Positions 7,757 to 15,646 are shown, counted from the stretch's first letter. The stretch is 64,000 nt of DNA from Kitasatospora sp. NBC_01266 (GCF_036242395.1 NZ_CP108458.1:7192001-7256000); one strand, 5' to 3'. Numbers and translations are program-made. The notes: generated by a model from the letters alone, not told the origin.

Positions 7757-9148
7757 ATGAACCGTTTCACCACGTCATGGGGCGACTTCCAGCTCACCCG
7801 CTTCCCCGAGGAGCCGCGCGAGCAGCTGCGCGCCTGGGACGCCGCCGACGAGTACCTGCTGCGCCACCTGCACGGCGACCCGGAGCTGCCAGCCGCTCCC
7901 GCCACAGCTCCCGCTCCCGCTGCCGCTCCCGCCACAGCTCCCGCTCCCGCTGCCGCTCCCGCCACAGCTCCCGCTCCCGCTGCCGCTCCCGCCACAGCTC
8001 CCGCTCCCGCTCCCGCTGCCGCTCCCGCCACAGCTCCCGCTGCCGCTCCCGCCACAGCTCCCGCTCCCGCTGCCGCTCCCGCCACAGCTCCCGCTCCCGC
8101 TGCCGCTCCCGGCATCGGCGGGTTGCGCGGCAGCGTGGTCGTGCTCGGCGACCGCTGGGGCGCCCTGGTCACCGCGCTGGCCGCGGCGCAGCCGTCGGCC
8201 GCCCTGACGCAGCTCGGCGACTCCTACCTCGCCCGCGAGGCGACCCGCGCCAACCTCGCCCGAAACGGCCTCGACCCGGACGCCGTCCGGCTGCTGGCCG
8301 GCACCGACGCCCCGCCGGAGCGGATCGACGTCCTGCTGATCCGGGTCCCCAAGAGCCTGGCCTTCCTCGAGGACCAGCTGCACCGCCTCGCCCCCGCGCT
8401 CCACCCGCAGACCGTGGTGATCGGCACCGGGATGGTCACCGAGATCCACACCTCCACCCTCCAGCTCTTCGAGCGGATCATCGGCCCCACCCGCACCTCG
8501 CTCGCGGTGAAGAAGGCGCGGCTGATCTTCAGCACCGTGGACCCGGCGCTCGCCCGCACCGCCAGCCCCTGGCCGCTCAGCTACGCCCTGCCCGCCGACC
8601 TCGGCCCGGTCTCCGGGCGCACCGTGGTCAACCACGCCGGCATCTTCTGCGCGGACCGCCTGGACATCGGCACCCGGTTCCTCCTCCAGCACCTGCCCGC
8701 CCGCCAGGGCCACGAGCAGGTGGTCGACCTCGGCTGCGGCAACGGCGTGGTCGGCACGGCCGCCGCGCTGGCCAACCCGGCGGCCGAAGTCACCTTCATC
8801 GACGAGTCCTTCGCCGCCGTCGCCGCCGCCGAGGCCACCTTCCGGGCCAACACCCCACCGGACACCGTCGCCCACTTCCAGGCCGGCGACGCACTCGCCG
8901 CCGTGTCGCCCGGTTCGGTCGACCTGGTCCTCAACAACCCGCCGTTCCACTCCCACCAGGCCACCACCGACGCCACCGCCTGGCGCATGTTCACCGGCGC
9001 CCGGCGGGCCCTGCGCCCGGGCGGCGAACTCTGGGTGGTCGGGAACCGGCACCTGGCGTACCACGTCAAGCTCCGCAAGCTCTTCGGCAACTGCCAGACC
9101 GTCGCCGGGAACCCGAAGTTCGTGATCCTGCGAGCGGTGAAGCGGTAA
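7757..9148 (+). CDS. rlmG: RlmG-type rRNA (guanine-N2)-methyltransferase with internal Ala-Pro repeat
   Basis: 463 residues. The N-terminus FQLTRFPEEPREQLRAWDAADEYLL resembles RlmG, which methylates 23S rRNA G1835 using SAM. The C-terminal catalytic domain has the SAM motif VVDLGCGNGVVGTAAAL and the base-flipping motif NNPPFH; the N-terminal pseudo-methyltransferase domain resumes at GSVVVLGDRWGALVTALA. Between residues about 45 and 118 an Ala-Pro-Thr tandem repeat is inserted, making the protein about 85 residues longer than E. coli RlmG as I remember it. The repeat keeps frame and uses GCT, CCC and ACA codons, unlike the C/G-ending neighbours, which points to recent slippage expansion. Target base is inferred from family; RsmC is the closest alternative. 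Confidence 0.85.
   Translation: MNRFTTSWGDFQLTRFPEEPREQLRAWDAADEYLLRHLHGDPELPAAPATAPAPAAAPATAPAPAAAPATAPAPAAAPATAPAPAPAAAPATAPAAAPATAPAPAAAPATAPAPAAAPGIGGLRGSVVVLGDRWGALVTALAAAQPSAALTQLGDSYLAREATRANLARNGLDPDAVRLLAGTDAPPERIDVLLIRVPKSLAFLEDQLHRLAPALHPQTVVIGTGMVTEIHTSTLQLFERIIGPTRTSLAVKKARLIFSTVDPALARTASPWPLSYALPADLGPVSGRTVVNHAGIFCADRLDIGTRFLLQHLPARQGHEQVVDLGCGNGVVGTAAALANPAAEVTFIDESFAAVAAAEATFRANTPPDTVAHFQAGDALAAVSPGSVDLVLNNPPFHSHQATTDATAWRMFTGARRALRPGGELWVVGNRHLAYHVKLRKLFGNCQTVAGNPKFVILRAVKR
7891..8110 (+). repeat. 30-bp coding minisatellite (Ala-Pro-Thr repeat)
   Basis: About seven tandem units of a 30-bp block encoding AAPATAPAPA. Units one to three and six to seven are 10 residues; unit four is 12 and unit five 8, so copies differ by 6 bp (one Ala-Pro), always in frame. 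Copies are nearly identical at the nucleotide level, including the rare ACA codon, implying recent expansion. Confidence 0.95.
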
Positions 9149-9171
9149 CGGCCGACCCTCGCCAGGGGGTT

Positions 9172-9202
9172 GCCCGTGCGGAGAGGGGCTTTCCGCACGG
9201 GC
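9172..9202 (+). terminator. hairpin terminator after rlmG
   Basis: Perfect 11-bp inverted repeat GCCCGTGCGGA / TCCGCACGGGC around a 9-nt loop, 24 bp past the rlmG-like stop. No T-run follows, as usual in streptomycetes. Confidence 0.7.
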
Positions 9203-9515
9203 GCGCCCACTGGGACACCCCAGGCCGGTGAACTGTGACAGGCCGCCGCTCTGTTGCGGCCCGCGGCGCCGGCCGGGACCTCGGCGATCGCTCATTGGTT
9301 TGCATGCGTCGATCGCTTTCGTCATCGCCGTGCTGACGGTTCATCAGATGGTGCGAACTCGCGCTTGTCGGCTGGTTGGGCCAGACGGGCGTGGATACGC
9401 TCGGGCACGTCGTCCGAAGGCGGGCGGCACCCGTAGCGTGCTGCACCTGCCCAGGTCGTCCCTGCTGTCCTGGGTCGGCCGACAGCCCGCTCGGGCGGTT
9501 CCCATGGGAGTGGAC
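9203..9515. other. non-coding stretch upstream of the S74 operon
   Basis: No gene is supported here: frames through it have no ribosome site and non-native composition. It presumably holds the promoter of the following operon, but I cannot pick a -35/-10 pair. Confidence 0.5.
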
Positions 9516-10061
9516 ATGAGCTCTGTAGGCCGTACGACCGTCGCGGTGCTGGCCGCCGCTCTGGCATCGCTGGGCGCGGGGAGCGGTGTCACCGCGTCTG
9601 CCGCGACCACCCCGTCGGCCACCTCGTGCAGCAGCGGGGCGGAATGCCCCAGCCTGAAGCCGACCAGGCTGACGGCCAGTCAGGCCACCCTGAACGTCAC
9701 CCAGATGCAACTGGAGAACATCGACGCGATGGCGTCCGACGCGGTGACCGGGGAGCCCATCCGCGGCGCCAAGATCGTGTTCGCCACCATGGGCGGCCGG
9801 ACGCTGGGGATGGCCTACACGGACGACACCGGCATCGCCGCGATCGCCGCTCCGGAGGACCTGGGCCCCGGCACCCTCCAGGAACTGCTGGGCGGCTACG
9901 AGGCCGCGATGGTCGGCGACGGCGTCCACGCCCCGGCCGGGGCCCACGGAGCGATCACCGTCGGAACCGACCAGGGCCCCGGGGTCCCGGCCAACCCGTG
10001 CGCCGTCTGCAGCGACCGGGGGCTCAAGCAGGACGTGGTCCCGGTGGACTGGAGCCGGTGA
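9516..10061 (+). CDS. secreted protein ending in a peptidase S74 cleavage motif
   Basis: 181 residues. A signal peptide (VAVLAAALASLGAGSGVTASA) is followed by a region that looks like a small beta-sandwich (AVTGEPIRGAKIVFATMGG ... GMAYTDDTGIAAIAAP), reminiscent of carboxypeptidase-regulatory or Ig-like folds. The last 17 residues, CSDRGLKQDVVPVDWSR, match the start of the endosialidase chaperone domain (MEROPS S74), where the Ser and the Lys five residues on form the self-cleaving dyad; here Ser166 and Lys171. The remainder of that domain is in the next, overlapping gene in the -1 frame. ATG 9516 is preferred for GGGAG just upstream; ATG 9504 is an in-frame alternative. Function unknown; an exported fibre or adhesin-like protein is inferred. 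Confidence 0.75.
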   Translation: MSSVGRTTVAVLAAALASLGAGSGVTASAATTPSATSCSSGAECPSLKPTRLTASQATLNVTQMQLENIDAMASDAVTGEPIRGAKIVFATMGGRTLGMAYTDDTGIAAIAAPEDLGPGTLQELLGGYEAAMVGDGVHAPAGAHGAITVGTDQGPGVPANPCAVCSDRGLKQDVVPVDWSR

Positions 10062-10063
10062 GG

Positions 10064-10462
10064 ATGCGGATCCTGCGCCGATGGTCCCGTGCGGCCGACC
10101 GCACCGTCCCGGCCGGTTCTCCGGCCGACGCGCGGGAGAGCGGCGCGGTGGCCCCGGTGGGTGCGGTGGCCCCGGTCGGTGCGGTCAACGGCTACGCCAT
10201 CCTGGAGACGGTGGCGGAGCTGCCGGTCAGCACCTGGCGCTACCTCTGGGAGCCCGAGGACGTGCGCCACCTGGGGCCGATGGCCCAGGACTGGCAGGCC
10301 GCCTTCGGCTTCAACCAGGACGACACCAGGATCCCCGTCGTCGACGGCCTCGGCGTCGCCCTGGTCTGCGTCCAGGCGCTGCACCGCCGCGTGGCCGACC
10401 TCACGGCCGAGGTGGAGCGGCTGCGGGGAGCCGCGGGTGCGAACCCGCCCGAGACCGCATGA
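10064..10462 (+). CDS. peptidase S74 / endosialidase-chaperone domain protein (domain minus its cleavage motif)
   Basis: 132 residues. Residues 43-121 (YAILETVAELPVSTWRY, VRHLGPMAQDWQAAFGF, IPVVDGLGVALVCVQALH) are the body of the S74 intramolecular chaperone that trimerises phage tail fibres, ending in a short coiled coil (RRVADLTAEVERLRG). The SDxxLK start of the domain is absent and lies at the end of the preceding gene. Residues 1-42 are Arg-rich then a GAVAPV tandem repeat and replace the few residues that normally join the halves. ATG 10064 has GGAG 9 bp upstream; GTG 10058 overlaps the preceding TGA as GTGA. No signal peptide, so if made separately it would stay inside unless frameshifted or bound to the first protein. 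Confidence 0.75.
   Translation: MRILRRWSRAADRTVPAGSPADARESGAVAPVGAVAPVGAVNGYAILETVAELPVSTWRYLWEPEDVRHLGPMAQDWQAAFGFNQDDTRIPVVDGLGVALVCVQALHRRVADLTAEVERLRGAAGANPPETA
10147..10182 (+). repeat. 18-bp tandem duplication inside the S74-body gene
   Basis: Two copies of an 18-bp block beginning GGTGGCCCCGGT, differing at one base, encode the repeated GAVAPV hexapeptide. It lies in the linker that separates the two parts of the S74 domain. Confidence 0.85.
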
Positions 10463-10514
10463 TGGCGCCGGACGGCCCGCGGAACACCCATCGTGATCCA
10501 GGAGGCAGCACATC

Positions 10515-11207
10515 ATGACGAGCCAGGGCACCTCGGTGGGAGCAGCGCAGGCGGCGGATCAGCCAACGCCGGTGTGCACGGACGCGATCTGGCGGCTCCC
10601 GGTGACGGTCTGCCGGATCACCCAGTTCCTCGGCGACCGGACGGCTGACGCCCTGCTGGAGCGCGCCGTCGCCGCCACCGGTGACACGTTGAAGCCCTCC
10701 ATGATCCGCGACCGGGAGCTGGTCCCCGACATCCGCCGGTCCCGGTCCTGCCAGGACTTCGCCGCGCCCGAGTTGCTGGCGGCCATCGATGAGGTGCTGG
10801 ACGCGGTCGAGCACACGCTGGGGGTCTCCTGCCGGCACACCGAACCCGACTACAGCCTCAACGTGCACAACGACGGCGACTTCTACCGGCCGCACCAGGA
10901 CACCAGCGCCGAGTTCGCCCCCCGGCGGCTGCTCACCTTCGTGTACTACCTGCACCGCACGCCCCGGCCCTTCGACGGGGGCGAGTTGCGCATGTTCGAC
11001 GCCGCCCTGCCGCTGCACACCCGGACCACCGGAAAGTGGCAGGAGCGCACCTGGCGGGACTGGGAGCCCGAGCACGACAGCATCGTGTTCTTCCGGCCCA
11101 CCGCCTGGCACGAGGTGCGGCCGGTCAGCTGCCCGAGCGGGCAGCACGCGGACAGCCGCTTCGCCGTCAACGGCTGGCTGTGCAGCCCCGATCCCGCGAA
11201 CCGGTGA
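10515..11207 (+). CDS. 2-oxoglutarate/Fe(II) oxygenase, prolyl-hydroxylase-like
   Basis: 230-residue non-heme iron dioxygenase. The double-stranded beta-helix core shows the metal triad His127-x-Asp129 (YRPHQDTS) and His199 (AWHEVRPVS), with Arg215 (RFAVNGW) placed to bind 2-oxoglutarate. LTFVYYLHRTPRPFDGGELRMFD is typical of the 2OG-FeII_Oxy_3 group that hydroxylates Pro or other residues in proteins and peptides. GGAGG lies 8 bp before ATG 10515, and the gene begins 52 bp after the S74-body gene on the same strand, so the three likely form an operon. The substrate is not known; the Pro-containing neighbours are candidates by inference only. Confidence 0.88.
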   Translation: MTSQGTSVGAAQAADQPTPVCTDAIWRLPVTVCRITQFLGDRTADALLERAVAATGDTLKPSMIRDRELVPDIRRSRSCQDFAAPELLAAIDEVLDAVEHTLGVSCRHTEPDYSLNVHNDGDFYRPHQDTSAEFAPRRLLTFVYYLHRTPRPFDGGELRMFDAALPLHTRTTGKWQERTWRDWEPEHDSIVFFRPTAWHEVRPVSCPSGQHADSRFAVNGWLCSPDPANR

Positions 11208-11272
11208 GACTCCCCGTCCCCGATGCCGACTGACGGTCGGGGACGGGGACGGTGACGGGACATCATGGGGGC

Positions 11273-11653
11273 ATGCCACCAGTGCCCGTTGTCCCGCGCC
11301 CGCTGAACGCAGCCGAGCAGGCCGTGCTGGAACACCTGCTGGCCGGTGACTTCCCCGGTGCGCCGGAGCTGCGGAGCCAGCTCGAGCAGGCGGAGGTCAT
11401 CGCCACCTGGACGCCCGATTCGGTCAGCGTCGACCTGCGGGTGCTCGCCGCCGAGCGTCGGGCCCCGCTGGCCGCCGGTCTCGTCCCGGTGGACGCGCAG
11501 GTGCTGGACGAGCGCGGCGAGTACGTCGGTGAGCTGCTCGTCTGGGTCGAGGACGGTGGCGTCCTGGCCGGCCTGGAATACGCCTGGGTCACCGACGAGA
11601 TGCCGACCGCCCTGCCGCCCGTCGAGCGAATCCGGCGCACTCCTGGTCCGTGA
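11273..11653 (+). CDS. hypothetical protein, about 126 residues
   Basis: I do not recognise the family. The start PRPLNAAEQAVLEHLLAGDFPGAPELRSQL looks like a short helical module, then VIATWTPDSVSVDLRV and VPVDAQVLDERGEYVGELLVWVEDGGVLAGLEYAWV form an apparent beta sheet, a pattern I have seen in small streptomycete proteins of unknown role. No signal or membrane segment. ATG 11273 is chosen over GTG 11252 because GGGGG precedes it and the conserved-looking text begins there. It follows the 2OG oxygenase by 65 bp and may be in the same transcript. Confidence 0.6.
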   Translation: MPPVPVVPRPLNAAEQAVLEHLLAGDFPGAPELRSQLEQAEVIATWTPDSVSVDLRVLAAERRAPLAAGLVPVDAQVLDERGEYVGELLVWVEDGGVLAGLEYAWVTDEMPTALPPVERIRRTPGP

Positions 11654-11680
11654 CCGGACGAGCACCGGACGGCACCGGGC

Positions 11681-11733
11681 GACAAAAGACAGCCGACAAA
11701 AGACAGAGGCAAGGAGATCTCCCACTCCTTGCC
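11681..11733 (+). promoter_or_regulatory. direct repeat plus hairpin upstream of FAD monooxygenase
   Basis: GACAAAAGACAG occurs twice (11681-11692, 11695-11706; 14-bp pitch), immediately followed by a perfect 9-bp inverted repeat GGCAAGGAG / CTCCTTGCC (11708-11716, 11725-11733). The patch is distinctly AT-richer than its surroundings and lies 155 bp before the monooxygenase. It could be an operator or a terminator for the upstream gene; I cannot decide. Confidence 0.5.
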
Positions 11734-11887
11734 ACTCTCAAGATATAGCGCACCGGGGGCCTTGCGGCAAGGCCCTGGTCGTGCTCCAGAATGGTCGGCC
11801 ACGGCCACCGCCTGCGCAAATGACCGATTCGCGAAGTGACGCGCGGCGCGGTCGGCCGAAATCCCATCTCGTGGAACGGGCGTTCTG

Positions 11888-13315
11888 ATGATTGACGTGA
11901 TCGTGGTCGGCGGCGGACCGACCGGACTGATGCTGGCCGGTGAATTGCGGCTGCACGGCGTGCACGTGGTGGTACTGGAGAAGTTGACCGAGCCGACCGA
12001 GCAGTCGCGCGGGCGCGGCCTGCACGCGCGCAGCGTCGAGCTGATGGACCAGCGCGGCCTGCTGGACCGGTTCCTCGCGGTCAGCGAGAAATTCCAGGTC
12101 GGCGGTTTCTTCGGCGGTATCCACAAGCCCTGGCCGGACCGGCTGGACACCGCTCACCCGTACGGTCTGAGCATCCCGCAGGCGCTCACCGAGCGGCTGC
12201 TCAGCGAGCGCGCTCTCGAACTCGGTGCCGAGATCCGGCGTGGCTGCGACGTGGTCGGGCTGGACCAGGACGAGGACGGGGTGACCGTCGAGCTGGCGGA
12301 CGGCACCCGACTGCGCTCGCGCTTCCTCGTCGGGTGCGACGGCGGTCGCAGCACGGTGCGCAAGCGGCTCGGCGTCGGGTTTCCCGGCGAGCCCGCCAAG
12401 GTCGACACCCTGCTGGGCGACCTGGAGGTGACCGAGCCCCCGGAGACGGTTGCCGCCGTCGTCGCGGAGGTTCGCAGGACCCAACTCCGGTTCGGCGCCA
12501 TCCCGCTCGGGGACGGGCTGTACCGCATCATCGTGCCCGCCGAAGGGGTCTCCGAGGATCGCGCGACCGCGCCGACCTTGGAGGAGTTCCAGCAGCAGCT
12601 ACGGGCCATCGCCGGCACCGACTTCGGCGTGCACTCACCGCGCTGGCTGTCCCGGTTCGGCGACGCCACCCGGCAGGCCGAGCGCTACCGGGTGGGCCGG
12701 GCGCTGCTGGCCGGCGACGCGGCGCACATCCACCCGCCGACCGGTGGGCAGGGGCTCAACCTCGGCGTCCAGGACGCGTTCAACCTCGGCTGGAAGCTGG
12801 CCGCCGAGGTCAACGGCTGGGCGCCGGAGGGCCTGCTGGACAGCTACCACGCCGAACGGCACCCGGTGGGCGCCGCCGTGCTGGACAACACGCGCGCGCA
12901 GACCACGCTGCTGGGGACCGATCCGGGGGCGACCGCGCTGCGCGAACTGTTCTCGAAGCTGATGGACTTCGAGGAGGTGAACCGGTACATGACCGGGATC
13001 GTCACCGCCGTCGGGGTCCGCTACGACTTCGGCGAGGGGCACGACCTGCTCGGCCGGCGGCTCCGGGACGTCGTGCTGAAGCAGGGCCGCCTCTACGAGC
13101 TGATGCACGGCGGTCGCGGGCTGCTGCTCGACCAGACCGGCCGCCTGTCGGTGGCGGGTTGGGCGGACCGGGTCGACCAGGTCGTCGACGTCAGCGAGGA
13201 ACTGGACGTGCCCGCCGTGCTGCTGCGGCCGGACGGCCACGTGGCGTGGGTCGGCGGGGACCAGCGGGAGTTGCTCGGCCTGCTGCCCAAGTGGTTCGGC
13301 GCTGCCGCCAGTTGA
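11888..13315 (+). CDS. FAD-dependent aromatic monooxygenase
   Basis: 475-residue class A flavoprotein hydroxylase using NAD(P)H and O2 on an aromatic or polyketide-like substrate. Motifs: IVVGGGPTGLMLAGELRLHG (FAD dinucleotide fold), GCDGGRSTVRKRLG (DG motif), LLAGDAAHIHPPTGGQGLNLG (GD motif), followed by the thioredoxin-like C-terminal domain (WADRVDQVVDVSEELDVPAVLLRPDGHVAWVG) typical of the PHBH/PheA and Rox groups. ATG 11888 is the only plausible start though its ribosome site is weak. No polyketide genes are near, so a role in resistance or catabolism (for example a rifampin-monooxygenase-like enzyme) is as likely as antibiotic tailoring. Confidence 0.9.
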   Translation: MIDVIVVGGGPTGLMLAGELRLHGVHVVVLEKLTEPTEQSRGRGLHARSVELMDQRGLLDRFLAVSEKFQVGGFFGGIHKPWPDRLDTAHPYGLSIPQALTERLLSERALELGAEIRRGCDVVGLDQDEDGVTVELADGTRLRSRFLVGCDGGRSTVRKRLGVGFPGEPAKVDTLLGDLEVTEPPETVAAVVAEVRRTQLRFGAIPLGDGLYRIIVPAEGVSEDRATAPTLEEFQQQLRAIAGTDFGVHSPRWLSRFGDATRQAERYRVGRALLAGDAAHIHPPTGGQGLNLGVQDAFNLGWKLAAEVNGWAPEGLLDSYHAERHPVGAAVLDNTRAQTTLLGTDPGATALRELFSKLMDFEEVNRYMTGIVTAVGVRYDFGEGHDLLGRRLRDVVLKQGRLYELMHGGRGLLLDQTGRLSVAGWADRVDQVVDVSEELDVPAVLLRPDGHVAWVGGDQRELLGLLPKWFGAAAS

Positions 13316-13535
13316 GCTCGCCGGCGCGCATGTCGAGTTCGTCGAGGTGACGTGCCGGCTGCCGGCCGGCGTGGCTCGGCACCTCGCGGCGGGGACCTCG
13401 CGCTTCAGCATTCTCTCAGGAAATTCTCAGACAGAGGCAACCGACCGGGCCTTCGTGGTGTCTTCACCTCTGCACAACGCACAGCCCGGCCGGCCAGAGG
13501 GGCCCGTCGGCTGTCCTGACGATCCGGGGGGATCC

Positions 13536-14231
13536 ATGCGCTCGCGCTTTCTGTTGACGGTCTCCGCTACCGCGCTGCTGGCCGGGCTCGGCCTGACGGC
13601 CTGCGGTCCCAGCTCCACGGCCAACCCGTCGAAGGCCGCCGGTGCCGCGCCGGTGTCCGGTGCGCCGGCGCCCGCTGCGCCGGCGTCGGCCGCGCCGGTG
13701 CCCGCCGCGCCGATCGCGGGCCGGTCCAGTGCTCCGGTCGCCGCCTCGTCCGCCACCGGAATCCCGACGGCGCCGGGCTCCGGCAGCTCGTCGGCGCCCA
13801 AGTGCTCTGCGCAGAGCCTGAGGTGGACACTCACCCGACTCACCGATGCGGGCACCGATGCGAAGGACCCGGCGAACGCCGAACTCGTCGCCGTCAACTC
13901 CGGCTCGCAGAGCTGCACTCTGGCCGGGTACCCGAAGCTCGAGTTCCACCTGGGCAAGGGGCCGCAGGCCCTCGGGGCCGGGACGGGCAGCCCCGCGCCG
14001 CTGACGCTGGGCGCGGGCAAGAAGGCGGTGATCGCCCTGAGCTACTCCGAGTTCAACGGCAAGGGGCCGGACAGCGGCAATTGCGTGTTCGTCACCGCCG
14101 GTGCCGCCGACGTGACCGCGCCGGGTGACAGCACCGCGGTCCGGGTCCCGGTGGTGGACCACAGCGGCAAGCCGGCGGAGGTCACCATCTGCGGCGACAC
14201 GGTCCGGATGAGCCCGCCCGTCGCCCGGTAG
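13536..14231 (+). CDS. DUF4232 lipoprotein
   Basis: 231 residues. A lipoprotein signal peptide ends in the lipobox GLTAC with Cys23, so the mature protein is anchored outside the membrane. Residues about 30-90 are an Ala/Pro/Ser-rich spacer; the C-terminal domain starts at CSAQSLRWTLTRL and runs through NSGSQSCTLAGYPKLEF and NCVFVTAGAADVTAPG to TICGDTVRMSPP, matching the actinobacterial DUF4232 domain, with four Cys probably forming disulfides. ATG 13536 follows GGGGG; the longer in-frame extension from 13347 would abolish the signal. Function unknown; likely an exported binding protein. Confidence 0.85.
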   Translation: MRSRFLLTVSATALLAGLGLTACGPSSTANPSKAAGAAPVSGAPAPAAPASAAPVPAAPIAGRSSAPVAASSATGIPTAPGSGSSSAPKCSAQSLRWTLTRLTDAGTDAKDPANAELVAVNSGSQSCTLAGYPKLEFHLGKGPQALGAGTGSPAPLTLGAGKKAVIALSYSEFNGKGPDSGNCVFVTAGAADVTAPGDSTAVRVPVVDHSGKPAEVTICGDTVRMSPPVAR

Positions 14232-14250
14232 GGGCTACCCGGCGGTCAGT

Positions 14251-14657
14251 TCACCTCCCCGCCTCCTCCCGCCAGTAGGCGAGGCTGTGCCAGGTGGCGA
14301 GGGTGTCGGGGTGGTCCGGGCCGAGGCCGCGCTGGAACGCGGGGTCCAGGCTCACCACCGGGCCGTCCCAGCCGACCGCGAACGGGTAGCCGCAGCGGAT
14401 CCCCACGTTCCCGCCGCCGGCCGCACCGTCGTCTCCCGCCGACTCTCCGCCGGTGGTGCGGGACCGGGCCCGCAGCTCCTCCACCGCGCGGTCCAAGGCC
14501 TCGGCGAAGCCGGGATCCTGCGCCGCGGCGTCCTCCAGCGCCTCCCGCACCCGCCACCGGGTGGGGCCGCTCGGTCGCCCCGCGCGTCGGCCGGGCCGGC
14601 CCCCCGCTTCGCCTCGCGGACCGCCCATCCGAACACGTACCCGACCGCGATCTCCAT
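14251..14657 (-). pseudogene. frameshifted remnant of a membrane/TPR-type hypothetical
   Basis: Two frames must be joined. From ATG 14657 the first reads MEIAVGYVFGWAVREAKRGAG, a recognisable start of a streptomycete family; about 27 codons on, near 14576, it becomes nonsense, while the neighbouring frame continues with VREALEDAAAQDPGFAEALDRAVEELRARS. The end, LGPDHPDTLATWHSLAYWREEAG, is a TPR (kinesin-light-chain-like) repeat fragment, so a second gene seems fused on. Internal deletion plus frameshift is the simplest reading. Confidence 0.6.
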
Positions 14658-14926
14658 GCCCGCCACCGAACCCCCCAGCCCACCACCGACGTTGCAGCAG
14701 ACCGTACCGGCTGCCCGTCCGGAGAAGAAGAAGCCGATCATGAGAAGGCCCGCACCTGCACGGCGCTGTACGCCTGGTGCGGCATTCAGCCAACACCCAG
14801 TAATGCCAAGGATGTTGACCGACCCATGCCAGTCGGCGATCCTGTACTGCCGCCCGTCATAGCCGCCCACACGGCTCGGGCTGGTGTATGAGCAGCTTCC
14901 TGATCGTCCCCCACATAGGAGCCAGC

Positions 14927-15646
14927 ATGCGCCGATTCCTGATACGCGTCGCCACCCTCGCGGCAGTGGCGACCACCCTCGCCGTCCCCGCCGCGCCGAC
15001 CACCGCGGCGGCCGCACAGGGACTGTCCTTCCGCCCCCTGCACTACAACACCAACGGCTACAACTGGGGTGGCTACGCCGCCACGGGTAGCGGCTTCACC
15101 TCGGTCTCGGCGTCCTGGGCCGAGGCGAGCGCGACCTGCAACTCCAGCAACGACCTCTACGCCCCCTGGGTCGGCATCGACGGTTACGGCACGTCCACCG
15201 TCGAGCAGACCGGGGTGGCGACCGACTGCTCCAGCGGCAGCCCCGTGGACCAGGCCTGGTACGAGATGTACCCGGCGAACCCGGTCTACCTGAGCCTCAG
15301 CTCGTACCCGGTGTCGGCCGGCGACGCGATCACCGCCTCGGTGACCTACGCCGGGAGCAGCAAGTACACCCTGAAGCTGACCGACTCCTCGCGAGGCTGG
15401 ACCTACACCACCAGCAAGTCCCTCTCCGCGCAACGGGCCAGCGCAGAGGTCATCATCGAGTCGCCGACCGGGTCCTACCCCAACTTCGGCACCCTGAAGT
15501 TCAGCTCGGCCACCGTCAACGGCGCCTCCCTCGGCTCCACCAGCCCGGTCGCGCTCGACCCCAGCTCGAACGGCACCTACGAGGCCCGCACCGGCGCACT
15601 CGGCTCCAGCGGCACCAGCTTCACCGAAACGTTCCTGCACGAGTAA
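14927..15646 (+). CDS. secreted G1-family (eqolisin-like) glutamic endopeptidase
   Basis: 239 residues with a Sec signal peptide (FLIRVATLAAVATTLAVPAAPTTAAA). The mature part is the G1 glutamic peptidase fold: NTNGYNWGGYAATG, ASWAEASATC, WVGIDGYGTSTVEQTG with catalytic Gln94, and AEVIIESPTG with catalytic Glu178. The usual Trp before the last motif (AEWIIE) is Val here, worth noting but away from the dyad. Such acid proteases cleave proteins outside the cell. ATG 14927 has AGGAG 5 bp upstream and gives a clean signal peptide; ATG 14888 would lengthen it by 13 residues. It is flanked by decayed genes and probably part of an exchanged region. Confidence 0.85.
   Translation: MRRFLIRVATLAAVATTLAVPAAPTTAAAAQGLSFRPLHYNTNGYNWGGYAATGSGFTSVSASWAEASATCNSSNDLYAPWVGIDGYGTSTVEQTGVATDCSSGSPVDQAWYEMYPANPVYLSLSSYPVSAGDAITASVTYAGSSKYTLKLTDSSRGWTYTTSKSLSAQRASAEVIIESPTGSYPNFGTLKFSSATVNGASLGSTSPVALDPSSNGTYEARTGALGSSGTSFTETFLHE

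Noticed and set aside
7891..8110. CRISPR array
   Set aside because: Repeats are contiguous 30-bp coding units without unique spacers.
9516..11207. Prophage remnant because of the S74 domain
   Set aside because: No capsid, tail, integrase or lysis genes, and the first protein has a bacterial signal peptide.
11888..13315. Part of an antibiotic biosynthetic cluster
   Set aside because: No PKS, NRPS or other pathway enzyme is adjacent; a lone monooxygenase is not enough.
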